Positions 15,760-24,477 of a DNA stretch of 64,000 nt are shown here, one piece after another. Made by a program: the position numbers and the translations under genes. Positions within the stretch are counted from its first letter, which is position 1. Every line of letters starts with the position of its first letter. Source of the stretch: VRUE01 sp963837695. GTDB lineage: Bacteria > Actinomycetota > Thermoleophilia > Solirubrobacterales > 70-9. The notes below the pieces were generated by a model. It was not told where the DNA came from. It did no database searches and worked only from the letters and a program-made list of their open reading frames with translations. The DNA is taken from NCBI GenBank assembly GCA_963837695.1, contig CAWINZ010000005.1, positions 930,001 to 994,000 of the forward strand. Reading direction: 5' to 3'.

Positions 15760-16122
15760 GGCCTCGCGGAGTATTGCGGCTTTTCGCCAGACACCTGCAT
15801 CCCGGGCTCGGTACGGCCCTGGCGGTCGCCAGATTTGAAGCGAGGCGCCAGGAGAGCTAACGTGCCAGTAGGACCAGAAGCACTCCGGCGCCAGGGCTCC
15901 GCCCGGTGCTCCTGGCGGTCTTGTATCGATGGCGCTGATGGCTGACACGCGCACCGACATCTGGAGCTTGTCGCTCACCTTCGACCCGGCACGTCCGCGC
16001 TGTGCGGGTCGCCGGGCGAAGCGAGGGGGCGGCGCGATGGCAAGCCGCGCATTGCCGTCGCGCCGCCCGCCTTTCGCCTTACTGCCGGCTGGGGCACACG
16101 AGATAGACCCGGGGCCCGCCCC
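15760..16122. other. Intergenic region between divergent genes, with a long hairpin
   Basis: No credible gene is seen in this 363-bp stretch. It holds a strong inverted repeat at 16027-16068: 17-bp arms, left GGGCGGCGCGATGGCAA, right its complement with one T/C difference, and an 8-nt loop. The arms extend imperfectly outward for about ten more bases. It probably contains the promoters of the flanking divergent MBL and metalloprotease-like genes, but no convincing -35/-10 pair can be read. Confidence 0.6.
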
Positions 16123-17160
16123 TTGAGCAGGCGCCCGGCGGGGGCGCTTGCGGGCATGGCCATGATCCTTCTTCTCGCCTCTCCGGCGGCGGCGGCTCGA
16201 CGGCCGCGCGACACCGTGATCGACGCGCCCAGCACCGGCTCGGCGCTGATCTCGGTCGGCGCCGACGCGAACCGTTACCCGATCGACGACGGCAGCGGCG
16301 AAACGGTGGCGATCGCCGTCACCGAAGCCTGTCAGGCCACCTGCACGGCGGCGGGACCTCAGCAGATCGCCGACTTTCTCGGCACGCTGATCCATGGCGC
16401 CGAGATGGAATTGCTCACCGTCCAGCTCGACACCCCCTCGCAGATCGAATTCGATTGCGGCTACGGCGCCGAGGCCTGCTACTACGGCGGCGAAAACAAG
16501 ATCGTGCTCAGCGGCGACGATACCCCGGCGCCGGAAGGGGCCAGCCGCGAATTCGTCCTCGCTCATGAGTACGGGCACCACGTCGCCCAGCATCGCGAAA
16601 GCCCGCCGCCGTTCCCAGCGGCGATCGACTGGGGCACACCCCGCTGGTCGAGCTACGAGCACGTCTGCCAGGGCTCGCGGGCGGGGGCGCTCTTCCCCGG
16701 CAACGAGGGTCTGCACTACTTCCGCGATCCAGGTGAGGCGTTCGCGGAGAGCTTCGCCCATCTCCGCTTCCCCGAGAGCAAGGTGCCGTGGCGCTGGACG
16801 GCCGCCCTGAAACCGGACGCGGCCGCCTTAGAGGCGATCCGCGAGGACACGCTTGAGCCCTGGCTGGGGCGAAGCTCATTCAAGCTGCGGGGGCGGGCGC
16901 CGCCACGCCACGGCGGCGCGGCGGTCCGGGCCTTCGAGACCCCGCTCGACGGCACCGTCAGCCTCCGGCCGGCGGGCAAGCCGCGCTACCAGCTCAGCCT
17001 GCTGAGCCCGGCCGGACGGGTCCTGCGGACCTCACGCCACGGCCTGAGCTTCCGGCATCAGCTCAACTACACCGTCTGTGGGCAGGCTCGACTGCGCGTG
17101 GCAATCCGCTCCTCCCGCCGCTCCGGCGGGGCCTTCAAGCTACAAATCCAGCGACCCTGA
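16123..17160 (+). CDS. Secreted protein with HEYGHH zinc-metalloprotease-like motif
   Basis: A 345-aa exported protein: signal peptide (ALAGMAMILLLASPAAAARR), then a domain with the zinc-binding motif HEYGHHVAQH (about residue 149) and downstream EAFAESFAHL that could supply the third ligand, the arrangement of gluzincin-like peptidases. Several Cys (EACQATC, DCGYGAEAC, EHVCQG) suggest disulfides. The C-terminal about 90 residues form a beta-rich, basic module. Start TTG at 16123; an internal ATG at 16156 would still leave a signal peptide. Catalysis is inferred from the motif only. Confidence 0.75.
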   Translation: MSRRPAGALAGMAMILLLASPAAAARRPRDTVIDAPSTGSALISVGADANRYPIDDGSGETVAIAVTEACQATCTAAGPQQIADFLGTLIHGAEMELLTVQLDTPSQIEFDCGYGAEACYYGGENKIVLSGDDTPAPEGASREFVLAHEYGHHVAQHRESPPPFPAAIDWGTPRWSSYEHVCQGSRAGALFPGNEGLHYFRDPGEAFAESFAHLRFPESKVPWRWTAALKPDAAALEAIREDTLEPWLGRSSFKLRGRAPPRHGGAAVRAFETPLDGTVSLRPAGKPRYQLSLLSPAGRVLRTSRHGLSFRHQLNYTVCGQARLRVAIRSSRRSGGAFKLQIQRP

Positions 17161-17170
17161 GATAATCCCC

Positions 17171-17193
17171 GACGGGCGATCCCCTCGCCCGTC
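17171..17193. terminator. GC hairpin after the metalloprotease-like gene
   Basis: GACGGGCGA and TCGCCCGTC form a 9-bp perfect stem with a 5-nt loop, 10 bp after the stop at 17160 and 5 bp before tRNA-Asp. It is a plausible terminator that separates the gene from the tRNA. No T-run is present. Confidence 0.55.
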
Positions 17194-17197
17194 TTCA

Positions 17198-17272
<75 letters not shown>

Positions 17273-17376
17273 AACGCGTAGTGCCTGGAAGCGAGCGGGT
17301 TTCAGCTTCGTCCGGCGGCTGTGTCTTGTCCCCCTCGCCGGAGCCCAAATCCGCGTTTCTGCCCATTTCTGCCCTT

Positions 17377-18357
17377 TCAACACTTCACATCGCGAGCGCC
17401 CGTCTCGGTGCGCTCAACGAAAGGCAGGACGCCTTCAGCTTCTCGATCGCGAAGAAATCGCCCCGCGTCCTCATCATGCTGGACCAGCGAAGTGACCTTG
17501 GCTCTGACGTCATCGAGCTCCCAGACCCAGAACTGTCGACGAAGATTGGGGCTCCGCGCTCCGGCCGATCCGGCAGCGACGATATGGAGAGCGGCTCTGT
17601 CCCAATGCAATCGTCCATAGGATGCGGCGGAGCCAATGTGTTGGTGCCCATGAAGTATCGCCGCGACGCCGAGTTCGCCAAGACGCGTCAAAAGCTGACT
17701 GGCGTCGACCGTGGCGCTGATCTTCAGTCGCTCCGTATCGTCGGCTGGGTCCTTGTTGCTAGGGAGCACAGGGACCGCCCCTGCGGGAAGCAGATGGTGA
17801 TGCAGGACAACCAGGATCGTATGAGTCTCCGCTGTTACGTGAGCGTCATCGAGACGCCGTACAAGCGAATCCAGTTGGTGGTCGCCGACGCAGCCAAGTC
17901 CCTTCTGCACACTTCCCTCAATACGGCATGAGTCCAGTAGAGCGATCGCGAGAGGCTTCAGTGGCGGCCGGTCGATCACCTGAACGATGGGCATGTCGGC
18001 CGAAAGCCCGCTCGCCTTCAGTTCGCCTACTAGCCGGTCGTAGATATGGAGCTTTTCTGGCGGGTCCGCTTGCCAGGTGACATCGTGATTGCCAGGGACG
18101 AGAGCGAATATCTCAGGCTCCAGGGCGTCGCGCAAACTTCCGAGTTGCAGGCGGGCTTCCGTTTGCTCGTCAGCGACCTGGTCAGTCAGGACATCGCCAG
18201 TAACCAGTAGAGCATCAAATCGTTGGTCAATCGCGTTGTCGGTGAGGGCCAAGAGAATCGCGCTATCGAAGGTCCGCGCCTCACGCGGCCTCCCCTGCTG
18301 CTGGAAAGCGTGGTCGGCTCCAAAGTGGATGTCGGATATTTGAAGAATTCGATACAT
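17377..18357 (-). CDS. Calcineurin-like metallophosphoesterase
   Basis: A 326-aa cytoplasmic phosphoesterase with the full set of dinuclear-metal motifs: DIH (9-11), GD (54-55), GNHD (89-92), HHH (186-188) and GHQH (237-240). There is no signal peptide or TM. The family hydrolyses phosphomono- or diesters, including nucleic acids and cyclic nucleotides; the substrate is not predictable. It diverges from the DUF262 gene with about 70 bp between starts, so the two probably share a control region. Codon use is relaxed compared with the host. A regular start is the ATG of MYRILQISD. Confidence 0.88.
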   Translation of the reverse strand: MYRILQISDIHFGADHAFQQQGRPREARTFDSAILLALTDNAIDQRFDALLVTGDVLTDQVADEQTEARLQLGSLRDALEPEIFALVPGNHDVTWQADPPEKLHIYDRLVGELKASGLSADMPIVQVIDRPPLKPLAIALLDSCRIEGSVQKGLGCVGDHQLDSLVRRLDDAHVTAETHTILVVLHHHLLPAGAVPVLPSNKDPADDTERLKISATVDASQLLTRLGELGVAAILHGHQHIGSAASYGRLHWDRAALHIVAAGSAGARSPNLRRQFWVWELDDVRAKVTSLVQHDEDAGRFLRDREAEGVLPFVERTETGARDVKC

Positions 18358-18428
18358 GGCACGCTACAGCCAGCGATGGTAGCCGCGCTAGGTTTCGCCC
18401 CAAGGCTTCGCCCCGTACCATCCCGGTC

Positions 18429-20075
18429 GTGAAACAAGTCCCCGATCTCCTCCCAATCCGCGACATGCTCGACTTGGTCGAGGAAGGGAAGCTTGCGATA
18501 CCTGAGTTCCAGCGGCCATTCGTATGGCGCCCGCCCCAGGTCGCCGATCTTCTCGTATCGGTGGCGCGCCGCTGGCCGATCGGAACGCTGCTCCTGCTTG
18601 AGGGGCCTCAGGATTTTGCAGTTCGTCCCCTCGCTGAGGCGCCAGAACTCACGGAAGCAAAGCTCCTAGTTCTTGACGGGCAACAGCGGGCTACCGCCCT
18701 GTATAGGGCGCTGGGACATCATGTCGCCGACGAGGTCTATTTCGTCGACTTCAATGTATTGCTCCAAGATGGCGAGTTGTCAGACGAGCACATCCAGGTC
18801 CGTCGCAAGAGCACTTTCCTTCGGCAGTTCCCCGATATGGCAAGTCGAGCGCGCTCGGGTGTCGCACTAGTCCATGAGGTTGCCGATCTCAATCGTTGGC
18901 ACGAGTGGATTACCCAGGAGACCCAGGACCAAAGCAGAACGGGCGAACTCTCGGCGATCCGGAACGATCAACTGGGTGGCCTGACGGACTACTCAATCCC
19001 TTCCGTGAGGCTCGAGCGCTCGATTGGCTTCGACGCCTTGGCGAAGATTTTCGAGACGATCAATCGAACTGGGATTCGCCTAGCAACGTTTGATCTGATG
19101 GTTGCTCGGATGTACCCCCGCGACTTTGACCTGCGAGGAGAATGGGAGGCCGCTGGGGACGCGAATCCGTTGTTCTCGCAATACGAGGTTGACGGCATGG
19201 ACATTCTTCGACTAATCGCCCTACGGGAGTTCCTCCGCGGCTCCTCGCGCCGAGTGAAGGGAATACGTCAAGGAGACGTATTGCAGCTCGATGCCGAGGT
19301 GGTTAAGGCTGACTGGCCCTGGGCGGTTAAGGCCTATGCTGCCGCCCTGGATCTGATCAGGAATCGGTGCGGGGTGGTAAATGCGGCCCTTCTCCCCTCG
19401 TCCACGATGTTGCTACCGATCGCTGTTGCGCTCTTGGGTCCGGCTGTTGGGGACGTCAAGGAGGTTCCGGACGAGCCGAGTGAGGATCGCGCTGACTTGG
19501 CCGAGCGGTTCTTTTGGGCAGCGGGCATTGCCCAGACGTATGCGCAGGGAGCCAACACCAGGGCAGTTCGCGATGCACGCGAACTTCAGGCCGCACTAGG
19601 AGAGGAGTCCCTCCCCGAGGTGATCCAACGAGTGGAAGTCGACACCAGTGCCCTGCAAGACGATCGCCGTCGAAACGAGTCGCTCTTGAGGACGGCTACT
19701 GCGCTCCTCGTGCGAGATGGTGCTTGTGATTGGCTGACTGGCGCTCGGCTCGAGGATGTCCCCGATGCGCTCGAGTTTGTCCAGATATTCCCCCGAGATT
19801 GGCTGCGAGCGCGGGGCAACGCCGCCGATGGGTTGGTGAACTGGTCGCTGCAACAGAAAGACACCGCCAAGCTCTTCCGGGGCCTTGCTCCTTCCGGGAT
19901 TGACGAGAAATACAGTCTCGACGAGGCGACAGTGGCCACTCAGCTTGTCAGGCTCCATGATCTGGAGGCAGATGATTGGGGAAGTCTGCTCGATTTCCGA
20001 GTCAAGGAACTGCGGAATCATCTTGAGGAGCTTGTCTCAAGCTTGCGAGCTGGCACTCCTATCAGTCTTCGCTGA
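18429..20075 (+). CDS. DUF262 (GmrS/ParB-Srx-like) domain protein
   Basis: A 548-aa protein. The DUF262 domain has IPEFQRPFVW (24-33), LDGQQR (82-87) and FETINRTG (208-215), motifs of the ParB/sulfiredoxin-like nucleotide-hydrolysing fold found in type IV restriction GmrSD and other defence proteins. The C-terminal part (about 460-510, VQIFPRDWLRARG, then NWSLQQKD and LAPSGI) lines up in order with the DUF1524 HNH nuclease region of relatives, but the His before IFP is Gln, so nuclease activity there is doubtful. Start GTG after CGGTC. The last 14 bp overlap the convergent integrase. Confidence 0.85.
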   Translation: MKQVPDLLPIRDMLDLVEEGKLAIPEFQRPFVWRPPQVADLLVSVARRWPIGTLLLLEGPQDFAVRPLAEAPELTEAKLLVLDGQQRATALYRALGHHVADEVYFVDFNVLLQDGELSDEHIQVRRKSTFLRQFPDMASRARSGVALVHEVADLNRWHEWITQETQDQSRTGELSAIRNDQLGGLTDYSIPSVRLERSIGFDALAKIFETINRTGIRLATFDLMVARMYPRDFDLRGEWEAAGDANPLFSQYEVDGMDILRLIALREFLRGSSRRVKGIRQGDVLQLDAEVVKADWPWAVKAYAAALDLIRNRCGVVNAALLPSSTMLLPIAVALLGPAVGDVKEVPDEPSEDRADLAERFFWAAGIAQTYAQGANTRAVRDARELQAALGEESLPEVIQRVEVDTSALQDDRRRNESLLRTATALLVRDGACDWLTGARLEDVPDALEFVQIFPRDWLRARGNAADGLVNWSLQQKDTAKLFRGLAPSGIDEKYSLDEATVATQLVRLHDLEADDWGSLLDFRVKELRNHLEELVSSLRAGTPISLR

Positions 20076-21330
20076 CATCCACCACCGATTCTCGGGGCGA
20101 GTTCGAATCTCCATGTTTGGTCGCCCGGGGGTCTTGCTGGCGGCGTGAGGTGGGTCTGTCGTTGACCCTCATCCAGTGGTCCTCGGTGAGGAGGCCTCCC
20201 ATGCGGGTTCGAGGTTCCATTCCAGACACGTCCGTGTAGACCCGAAGCGTCATGCGCGGATCGCGGTGGCCCATCTGCGCGGCGGTGATAGCCGGGTGCT
20301 CGCCCAGCTCTGCGCGAAGCGCCGCGTAGGTTCGGCGCAGCGCGTGGAACGTAATGCCATCCGGCAGCGGTGGCCGGTCCTCGGCGGCAAGCGACTCGTT
20401 CGCCTTCTCGATGGCCCCGTAGAGAATGCGAGTGCGGACGCTGTTGCGCTCGCGCGGCTTCTCGCGGATACGACCGGCGAACACGAAATCGTCGGGCTGG
20501 CTCCACTCGGCGGCCAGCTTGTGCTCGCGCAGGAGCTGCGCCAGCTCGGGGTCGAGGACGACCTGGCGGACGCCCGCGGCGGTCTTTGATGCGGCGACGT
20601 TGAGGACGCCGTGGTGTAGGTCGAGGTCGCGCCAACGCAGATGCGTCAGCTCCGAGACGCGCAGCCCCCCGGCCATGATTGCGGTGGCGAGCAACGCCCG
20701 ATGTGGTCCGGCCACGCGCAGCAGGAGCTGCACCTGCTCACCGGTCATCCGTGCCCGCTTTGGCTCGGCCTCCTTCAGCTTCTCCACCTTGGTCTTGACC
20801 GGGTTGTGCTCGATCAGCTCGTAGCGGACGGCCGCATCGAGAATCTGTCCGAGCCGCGTTAGCGTCTTGTTGATCGTCCGGTTCGACAGTGGGCGCTCGA
20901 CCAGACCCTCCTCTCGCACCTGGACCTTTGCCGCCTTGTAGCGGTCCACTTCCCGCGCGGTGATTTCCGAGAGCCGGTGGTCCTTGAAGAACGGCAGCAG
21001 GTGACGGCTCAATGCCAGTTCGTAGTCCTCGGCCGTGCGGGCGGCGAACTCATGGCGGTGGGACTCAAGCCACTCGGAAGCGAACTCGTGGAAGGTCGGC
21101 TCCGGCGGCGGCTCCCGTTGGTCGCGTGGTTCGTTGGGCTTCCAGATCCCCCGCCTCACGTCGGCGAGGACGTTTGCCAACTCCTCGGCCGCCTTCCCCA
21201 GCGTCCAGCCCGCGGCAGCCGTTCCGAGCGTCACGTAGCGCCGCTTGCCGTAAGCGCGGAAGCGCAGCGCGAAGCTGCGGCCTTTGGCTCCATCGACCTC
21301 GACCACCTGCCCGGTTGCCTTGCGTCCCAT
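20062..21330 (-). CDS. Tyrosine site-specific recombinase (integrase)
   Basis: A 422-aa phage-type integrase expected to recombine the tRNA-Asp attachment sites. An N-terminal arm-binding region (GRSFALRFRAYGKRRYVTLG) is followed by a core-binding SAM-like domain (about 78-175). The catalytic domain holds R224 (GLRVSEL), H329 and R332 (HALRRTY), H355 (MGHRD) and nucleophile Y365 (VYTDV), all present. The C-terminal about 50 residues are polar and non-conserved and run into the DUF262 3' end by 14 bp. Intact by sequence. The excisionase-like gene lies 7 bp upstream on the same strand. Confidence 0.95.
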   Translation of the reverse strand: MGRKATGQVVEVDGAKGRSFALRFRAYGKRRYVTLGTAAAGWTLGKAAEELANVLADVRRGIWKPNEPRDQREPPPEPTFHEFASEWLESHRHEFAARTAEDYELALSRHLLPFFKDHRLSEITAREVDRYKAAKVQVREEGLVERPLSNRTINKTLTRLGQILDAAVRYELIEHNPVKTKVEKLKEAEPKRARMTGEQVQLLLRVAGPHRALLATAIMAGGLRVSELTHLRWRDLDLHHGVLNVAASKTAAGVRQVVLDPELAQLLREHKLAAEWSQPDDFVFAGRIREKPRERNSVRTRILYGAIEKANESLAAEDRPPLPDGITFHALRRTYAALRAELGEHPAITAAQMGHRDPRMTLRVYTDVSGMEPRTRMGGLLTEDHWMRVNDRPTSRRQQDPRATKHGDSNSPRESVVDVSED

Positions 21331-21337
21331 CGTCTAT

Positions 21338-21727
21338 CTAAGCCGCCGGGGGAGGGTCATTCTCCCCCGGTCCTCGAACCGGCAGCAGCCGAACCCCGCT
21401 CCCTCCGCGCCGTGGTGGCTGACCCGCCCGCTTACCCGAGCGGGCGGGTGGGTCAGCCACCGGTTTCCCGTCAGCCCTCCGCAGCACGCGAGCGGCGATC
21501 TCGGGATCGAACCGAAGGCGAGGCTTCGCACCGCCGCCGAGCTTGACGGCGCCCAGCTGGATTGCATGGGTGTAGACCCAGGACCGCTCGATCCCGAAGC
21601 TCCGCGCCAGCTCAGCAGCATCGACCAGCTCGCGTTTCCGCAGCCCTCGCTGTTCCAGCAATTCGACCGCCCGACGGGCAATCGCGTCGATGGTTCCCGG
21701 GTCGAGCTTGATGCGATTGGATGCCAT
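21338..21727 (-). CDS. Excisionase-like helix-turn-helix protein
   Basis: A 129-aa basic protein. Residues about 36-65 (VDAAELARSFGIERSWVYTHAIQLGAVK) form an HTH of the MerR/excisionase type, followed by a wing-like KPRLRFDPEIAARVL. The last 40 residues are Pro/Arg/Gly-rich. The position directly upstream of the integrase on the same strand fits a recombination directionality factor. Start ATG. Identification rests on the HTH and context. Confidence 0.68.
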   Translation of the reverse strand: MASNRIKLDPGTIDAIARRAVELLEQRGLRKRELVDAAELARSFGIERSWVYTHAIQLGAVKLGGGAKPRLRFDPEIAARVLRRADGKPVADPPARSGKRAGQPPRRGGSGVRLLPVRGPGENDPPPAA

Positions 21728-22043
21728 TTGCTTCTACTGTCCACCGGAGGCCGCAAATGCCCCACGAGATTTGAAAATACGAACACCTGTTCGGGTTCAT
21801 AATGTGTCGGCTGTCGGGGTTGGTGTTGGCGGAACGGCCGGGGCAGACGGAGCGAGCACTTCGCATTTGGGCAGAAGCTCGTTGACGGACTCAGAGCAAA
21901 GCGAGGCACGGTCTCTGGCTGAGGGCTGTGCAGCTTCTTCTCAGGTGGTTCTTGAGTTGGGCGATTCGGCGGGTCGAAGCACCCCCGCCGGGGTCCCTGC
22001 GACAGCCCCGACCCGCCGAAATCTCCCCGCCCGCCGCGTCGGG
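21728..22043. other. Island intergenic stretch with a hairpin
   Basis: No credible gene in this 316-bp stretch. It holds a 10-bp inverted repeat CGGCGGGTCG / CGACCCGCCG (21967-21976 with 21999-22008). It probably carries the promoter of the excisionase-integrase unit near 21730-21830, where composition becomes more AT-rich. Confidence 0.5.
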
Positions 22044-22343
22044 CTACGCCCCGCCTTCGCAGATGATCTTGAGGAAGCGCAGCGCCGCCGGAGAGGGCAC
22101 GGCGAGGCCGCTCGGGCAATGCAGCAGCCCGACGCCAGTCAGGTCGCGCACAGCACGCTCTGCGGCGTCCCCCTCCGAGAACTGTCCTGAGTCGCTGGTG
22201 ATCTCGCGGACCAGATCGGGGATCGTCAGCAGCGTTGGATGCCGGTGGAGAACGTGGATCAGGACGACGCCCTGATCGCGGATGTCCTGCGCGGCGGTGG
22301 GTGGGGCATCTTCATCGCCCGCCCCTTTAGGCTGGTCGTGCAT
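22044..22343 (-). CDS. Small winged-helix-like protein of the island
   Basis: A 99-aa acidic protein, with a disordered N-terminus (GAGDEDAPPTA) followed by a helical segment VLHRHPTLLTIPDLVREI, a second helix AAERAVRDLTGVGLL and a hairpin CPSGLAVPSP: the order expected of a winged helix. No specific family. It diverges from the XRE gene at 22489, so the two may form the island's control switch (inference). Confidence 0.58.
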   Translation of the reverse strand: MHDQPKGAGDEDAPPTAAQDIRDQGVVLIHVLHRHPTLLTIPDLVREITSDSGQFSEGDAAERAVRDLTGVGLLHCPSGLAVPSPAALRFLKIICEGGA

Positions 22344-22488
22344 GGGAAAGACTCCTTTCCTGTGCCGCGCCCCCGGCTGTTTGCGCAGCGCGGGGGCACT
22401 TCGTTGTCTGGGCGGATTAGGCTACCACGCTTTAGTGATTAACCGCAAGTGGATATCAAGCTGGCGCTAGTCACCTACGTTTGACAGC

Positions 22489-22737
22489 GTGCCGATATCA
22501 GTGGGACGCCCAGACGAGCCACAGCCCGCCCTCGGCAAGGCGATCCGCCAGCTCCGCGAAAAGCGCGGCGCCACCCAGGAAGCCCTCGCCTTCGAAGCTG
22601 GCGTTACGACCGGCACCCTCTCCCTGATCGAGCGCGGGCAGTCCAACCCCGCCTGGGGGACGATAAAGGGAATTGCCACGGCACTTGGTGTGTCAATGGG
22701 AGAGCTGGCATCGACCGCTGACCGACTGGATAGCTAG
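22489..22737 (+). CDS. XRE-family (Cro/CI-like) regulator
   Basis: An 82-aa single-domain HTH_3 protein: ALGKAIRQLREKRGATQEALA, recognition region TTGTLSLIERGQSNPAW, and TIKGIATALGVSMGEL. Starts GTG. It binds DNA as a dimer and probably represses the island's divergent promoter. The region upstream (22344-22488) is AT-rich around TTAGTGATTAACC and fits an operator, though no clear palindrome is seen. Confidence 0.88.
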   Translation: MPISVGRPDEPQPALGKAIRQLREKRGATQEALAFEAGVTTGTLSLIERGQSNPAWGTIKGIATALGVSMGELASTADRLDS

Positions 22738-22773
22738 GACCACGCCGTCCACATCGGGGGATAGCTTGCCACT

Positions 22774-23469
22774 GTGGATCGAGAGCCTTCATCGAAATCC
22801 GACATTAAGAAGGTGGCCGAGAAACACTTGGTCGCAATAGCCGTTGGCGTCATCACGGCCGTCGTGGCGGGCGTGATCCTCGCATTCCTGACGGGCCTGA
22901 TCGGCACCGATTCCGCGTCGCAGTCGGTTGTTCTTACGGGCACCAGCTCTCCCCCGGCCGAACCACGCAACTTTGGAGAGGCGGTGAGCCGCCGTTCCTT
23001 TTGGACCTCGGCTCCGTTTTTTCCGAAGCACCTCGAACCTGCCGAAGAACCGGTAGCGCCCGTGAATGTCCCGAGCCTTGACCTCAAGATCACCTCGGCC
23101 CGCGAACTTGTTGAAAGCCCCGAAAAGTTCAAGCGGACTCCCGTCATATTCATGGGCTTGATTGTCGAACAGCAGGATGTCCCAGGCGATTACATCGGGC
23201 ATGAGTATCGGCTGGTTGGCCCGGAATCGAATTACGATGTCTACGTGGCGGGCAGCAGGTACTCCTACGCCCGCACGGGCAAGCCCGCATGGGTTCTGGG
23301 CGATCTTGCAGCTGTGGGCGAATCCCGAGACTTCAGGGGGAAGCTTCGCAAGAGCGCTTACATCGATGCCCGAAGCCTCGAATCGGTTGTCGAGAACATC
23401 AACTGGGCGATCCCCGTTGGAAGCCGCGCTGCGGCGAACGCACTTACTGAACTCCGAAAGCTGCGGTAG
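22774..23469 (+). CDS. Membrane-anchored protein of unknown function
   Basis: A 231-aa protein: short basic cytoplasmic N-terminus (SSKSDIKKVAEKH), one transmembrane helix (LVAIAVGVITAVVAGVILAF), a linker, then an extracytoplasmic domain with beta-strands (VIFMGLIVEQ, HEYRLVG, YDVYVAG) that could be an OB-like barrel. No known family. Start GTG at 22774, 36 bp after the XRE gene, so possibly an operon. Confidence 0.62.
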   Translation: MDREPSSKSDIKKVAEKHLVAIAVGVITAVVAGVILAFLTGLIGTDSASQSVVLTGTSSPPAEPRNFGEAVSRRSFWTSAPFFPKHLEPAEEPVAPVNVPSLDLKITSARELVESPEKFKRTPVIFMGLIVEQQDVPGDYIGHEYRLVGPESNYDVYVAGSRYSYARTGKPAWVLGDLAAVGESRDFRGKLRKSAYIDARSLESVVENINWAIPVGSRAAANALTELRKLR

Positions 23470-23513
23470 TGGGATCGGATCGAAGCTCTCGCCTCGATCC
23501 CGGTATCGCTGAA

Positions 23514-23924
23514 TCAGCGCTCTCGGAGCAGCTTGACCTGGAAGCTCGAGCCGGCGGTCTTGGCCGCCCGCTGGTCGCCGGTCACGACGAGATTGACCTC
23601 GGGGTGCAACTCGGCTGTCGCCAAGATCAGGGCGTCCGGCATCCGCAGAGACTTCCGCTTGGAGCGGAGGTCGGCGGCTTTGTCGGCCACCCCGGCGTCG
23701 ACGGGCAGAATCTCGGAGATGAGGTCAGCGAAGAAGCCTTGGACCCGCTTCTCATCGTGGCGGCCGAGTCGCGCTCCGGTCAGAACCTCGCCGTAGGTCA
23801 CGGCCGATGCGAACAGCCGATCTTTGCCGAGGAGGTCGCGGATCGCCTCGTCGGCGGCGTCGTGGAGGGCGTCGGCGCGATCAAGGAACGCGACTACCGC
23901 ATCTGAGTCGAGGACTACCGCCAC
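23514..23924 (-). CDS. vapC: PIN-domain toxin (VapC-like)
   Basis: A 136-aa endoribonuclease-type toxin. PIN acidic residues are in LDSDAVVAFLD (near 6-8), TYGEVL (E about 46), MPDALIL (D about 96) and VTGDQRA (D about 116). It cleaves RNA, typically tRNA or rRNA, when freed from VapB. The gene overlaps the antitoxin 3' end by about 10 bp, the usual coupling. Active site intact, so probably functional. Confidence 0.88.
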   Translation of the reverse strand: MAVVLDSDAVVAFLDRADALHDAADEAIRDLLGKDRLFASAVTYGEVLTGARLGRHDEKRVQGFFADLISEILPVDAGVADKAADLRSKRKSLRMPDALILATAELHPEVNLVVTGDQRAAKTAGSSFQVKLLRER

Positions 23925-24154
23925 TCGTCGCGCAGCCCGTCTACGCGCTCGCGCAGCTCGCCGCCGGTGTCGAGGCAGCCGGAGTAGCGGTCGATCAGCT
24001 CGCCGACGCGCGTCAGGACGACGCGACCGGCTCCCTCGGCTTCCACCCGCAGGGTGTCTCCAGGCTCGAAGCCCGCCTTTCGGAAAGGAGCGGCGGGTAT
24101 CGTCACCTGGTGCTTGCTGGATACCCTCGTTTGGTTCTTTACCTTCTCAGGCAT
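23915..24154 (-). CDS. vapB: AbrB/MazE-type antitoxin
   Basis: A 79-aa SpoVT-AbrB swapped-hairpin protein: TRVSSKHQVTIPAAPFRKAGFEPGDTLRVEAE followed by a toxin-binding C-terminal helix region (ELIDRYSGCLDTGGELRERVDGL). It binds its own promoter and the PIN toxin encoded next. Start ATG in an AT-rich segment (TTTACC). The pair would stabilise the island in the host. Confidence 0.88.
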   Translation of the reverse strand: MPEKVKNQTRVSSKHQVTIPAAPFRKAGFEPGDTLRVEAEGAGRVVLTRVGELIDRYSGCLDTGGELRERVDGLRDEWR

Positions 24155-24346
24155 AGGTAAAGACTACTCGATCCCGGCCAGCACCGCAACGCATTCAGCA
24201 TCGCCCCTTGGGCAGTTTCTGCCCAAACCGTCTGAAATCGACCACAAATCGCGGCAATCTCGCGGCTCGGCGTCGGGGCGGGTCAGCCGCCCTCATTCCG
24301 CGTCAAACAGCCGAATCTGGCTGTCTGCGCAGCTTCCTCGGTCGCT

Positions 24347-24390
24347 CCTGTCACGCCGGAGGTCGCGGGTTCGAGTCCCGTCGCTCCCGT
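24347..24390 (+). repeat. Right attachment site (attR), tRNA-Asp 3' fragment
   Basis: 44 bp identical to 17229-17272. The upstream part of the tRNA (acceptor 5' strand and D-arm) is absent, so this is not a tRNA gene but the border left by integration. Confidence 0.9.
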
Positions 24391-24477
24391 CTCGCTGAAC
24401 CCGCGTTGTATCGCGGGTTTTCGGCGGAACGGGAATGCCGTTGACAGGCGGTTTCTCCTTTGGGTACCAAGTGACTT

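Noticed and set aside
15760..16761. Upstream extension of the MBL hydrolase frame on the minus strand
   Set aside because: Sequence before the ATG at 15759 lacks family similarity and overlaps the divergent metalloprotease-like gene and a palindrome.
22774..23202. Minus-strand frames opposite the island membrane protein
   Set aside because: They have no recognisable domains; the plus-strand frame has a clear TM and regular codon use.
24347..24390. A second tRNA-Asp gene
   Set aside because: Only the 3' half is present; no acceptor 5' strand or D-arm, so it is an attachment site.
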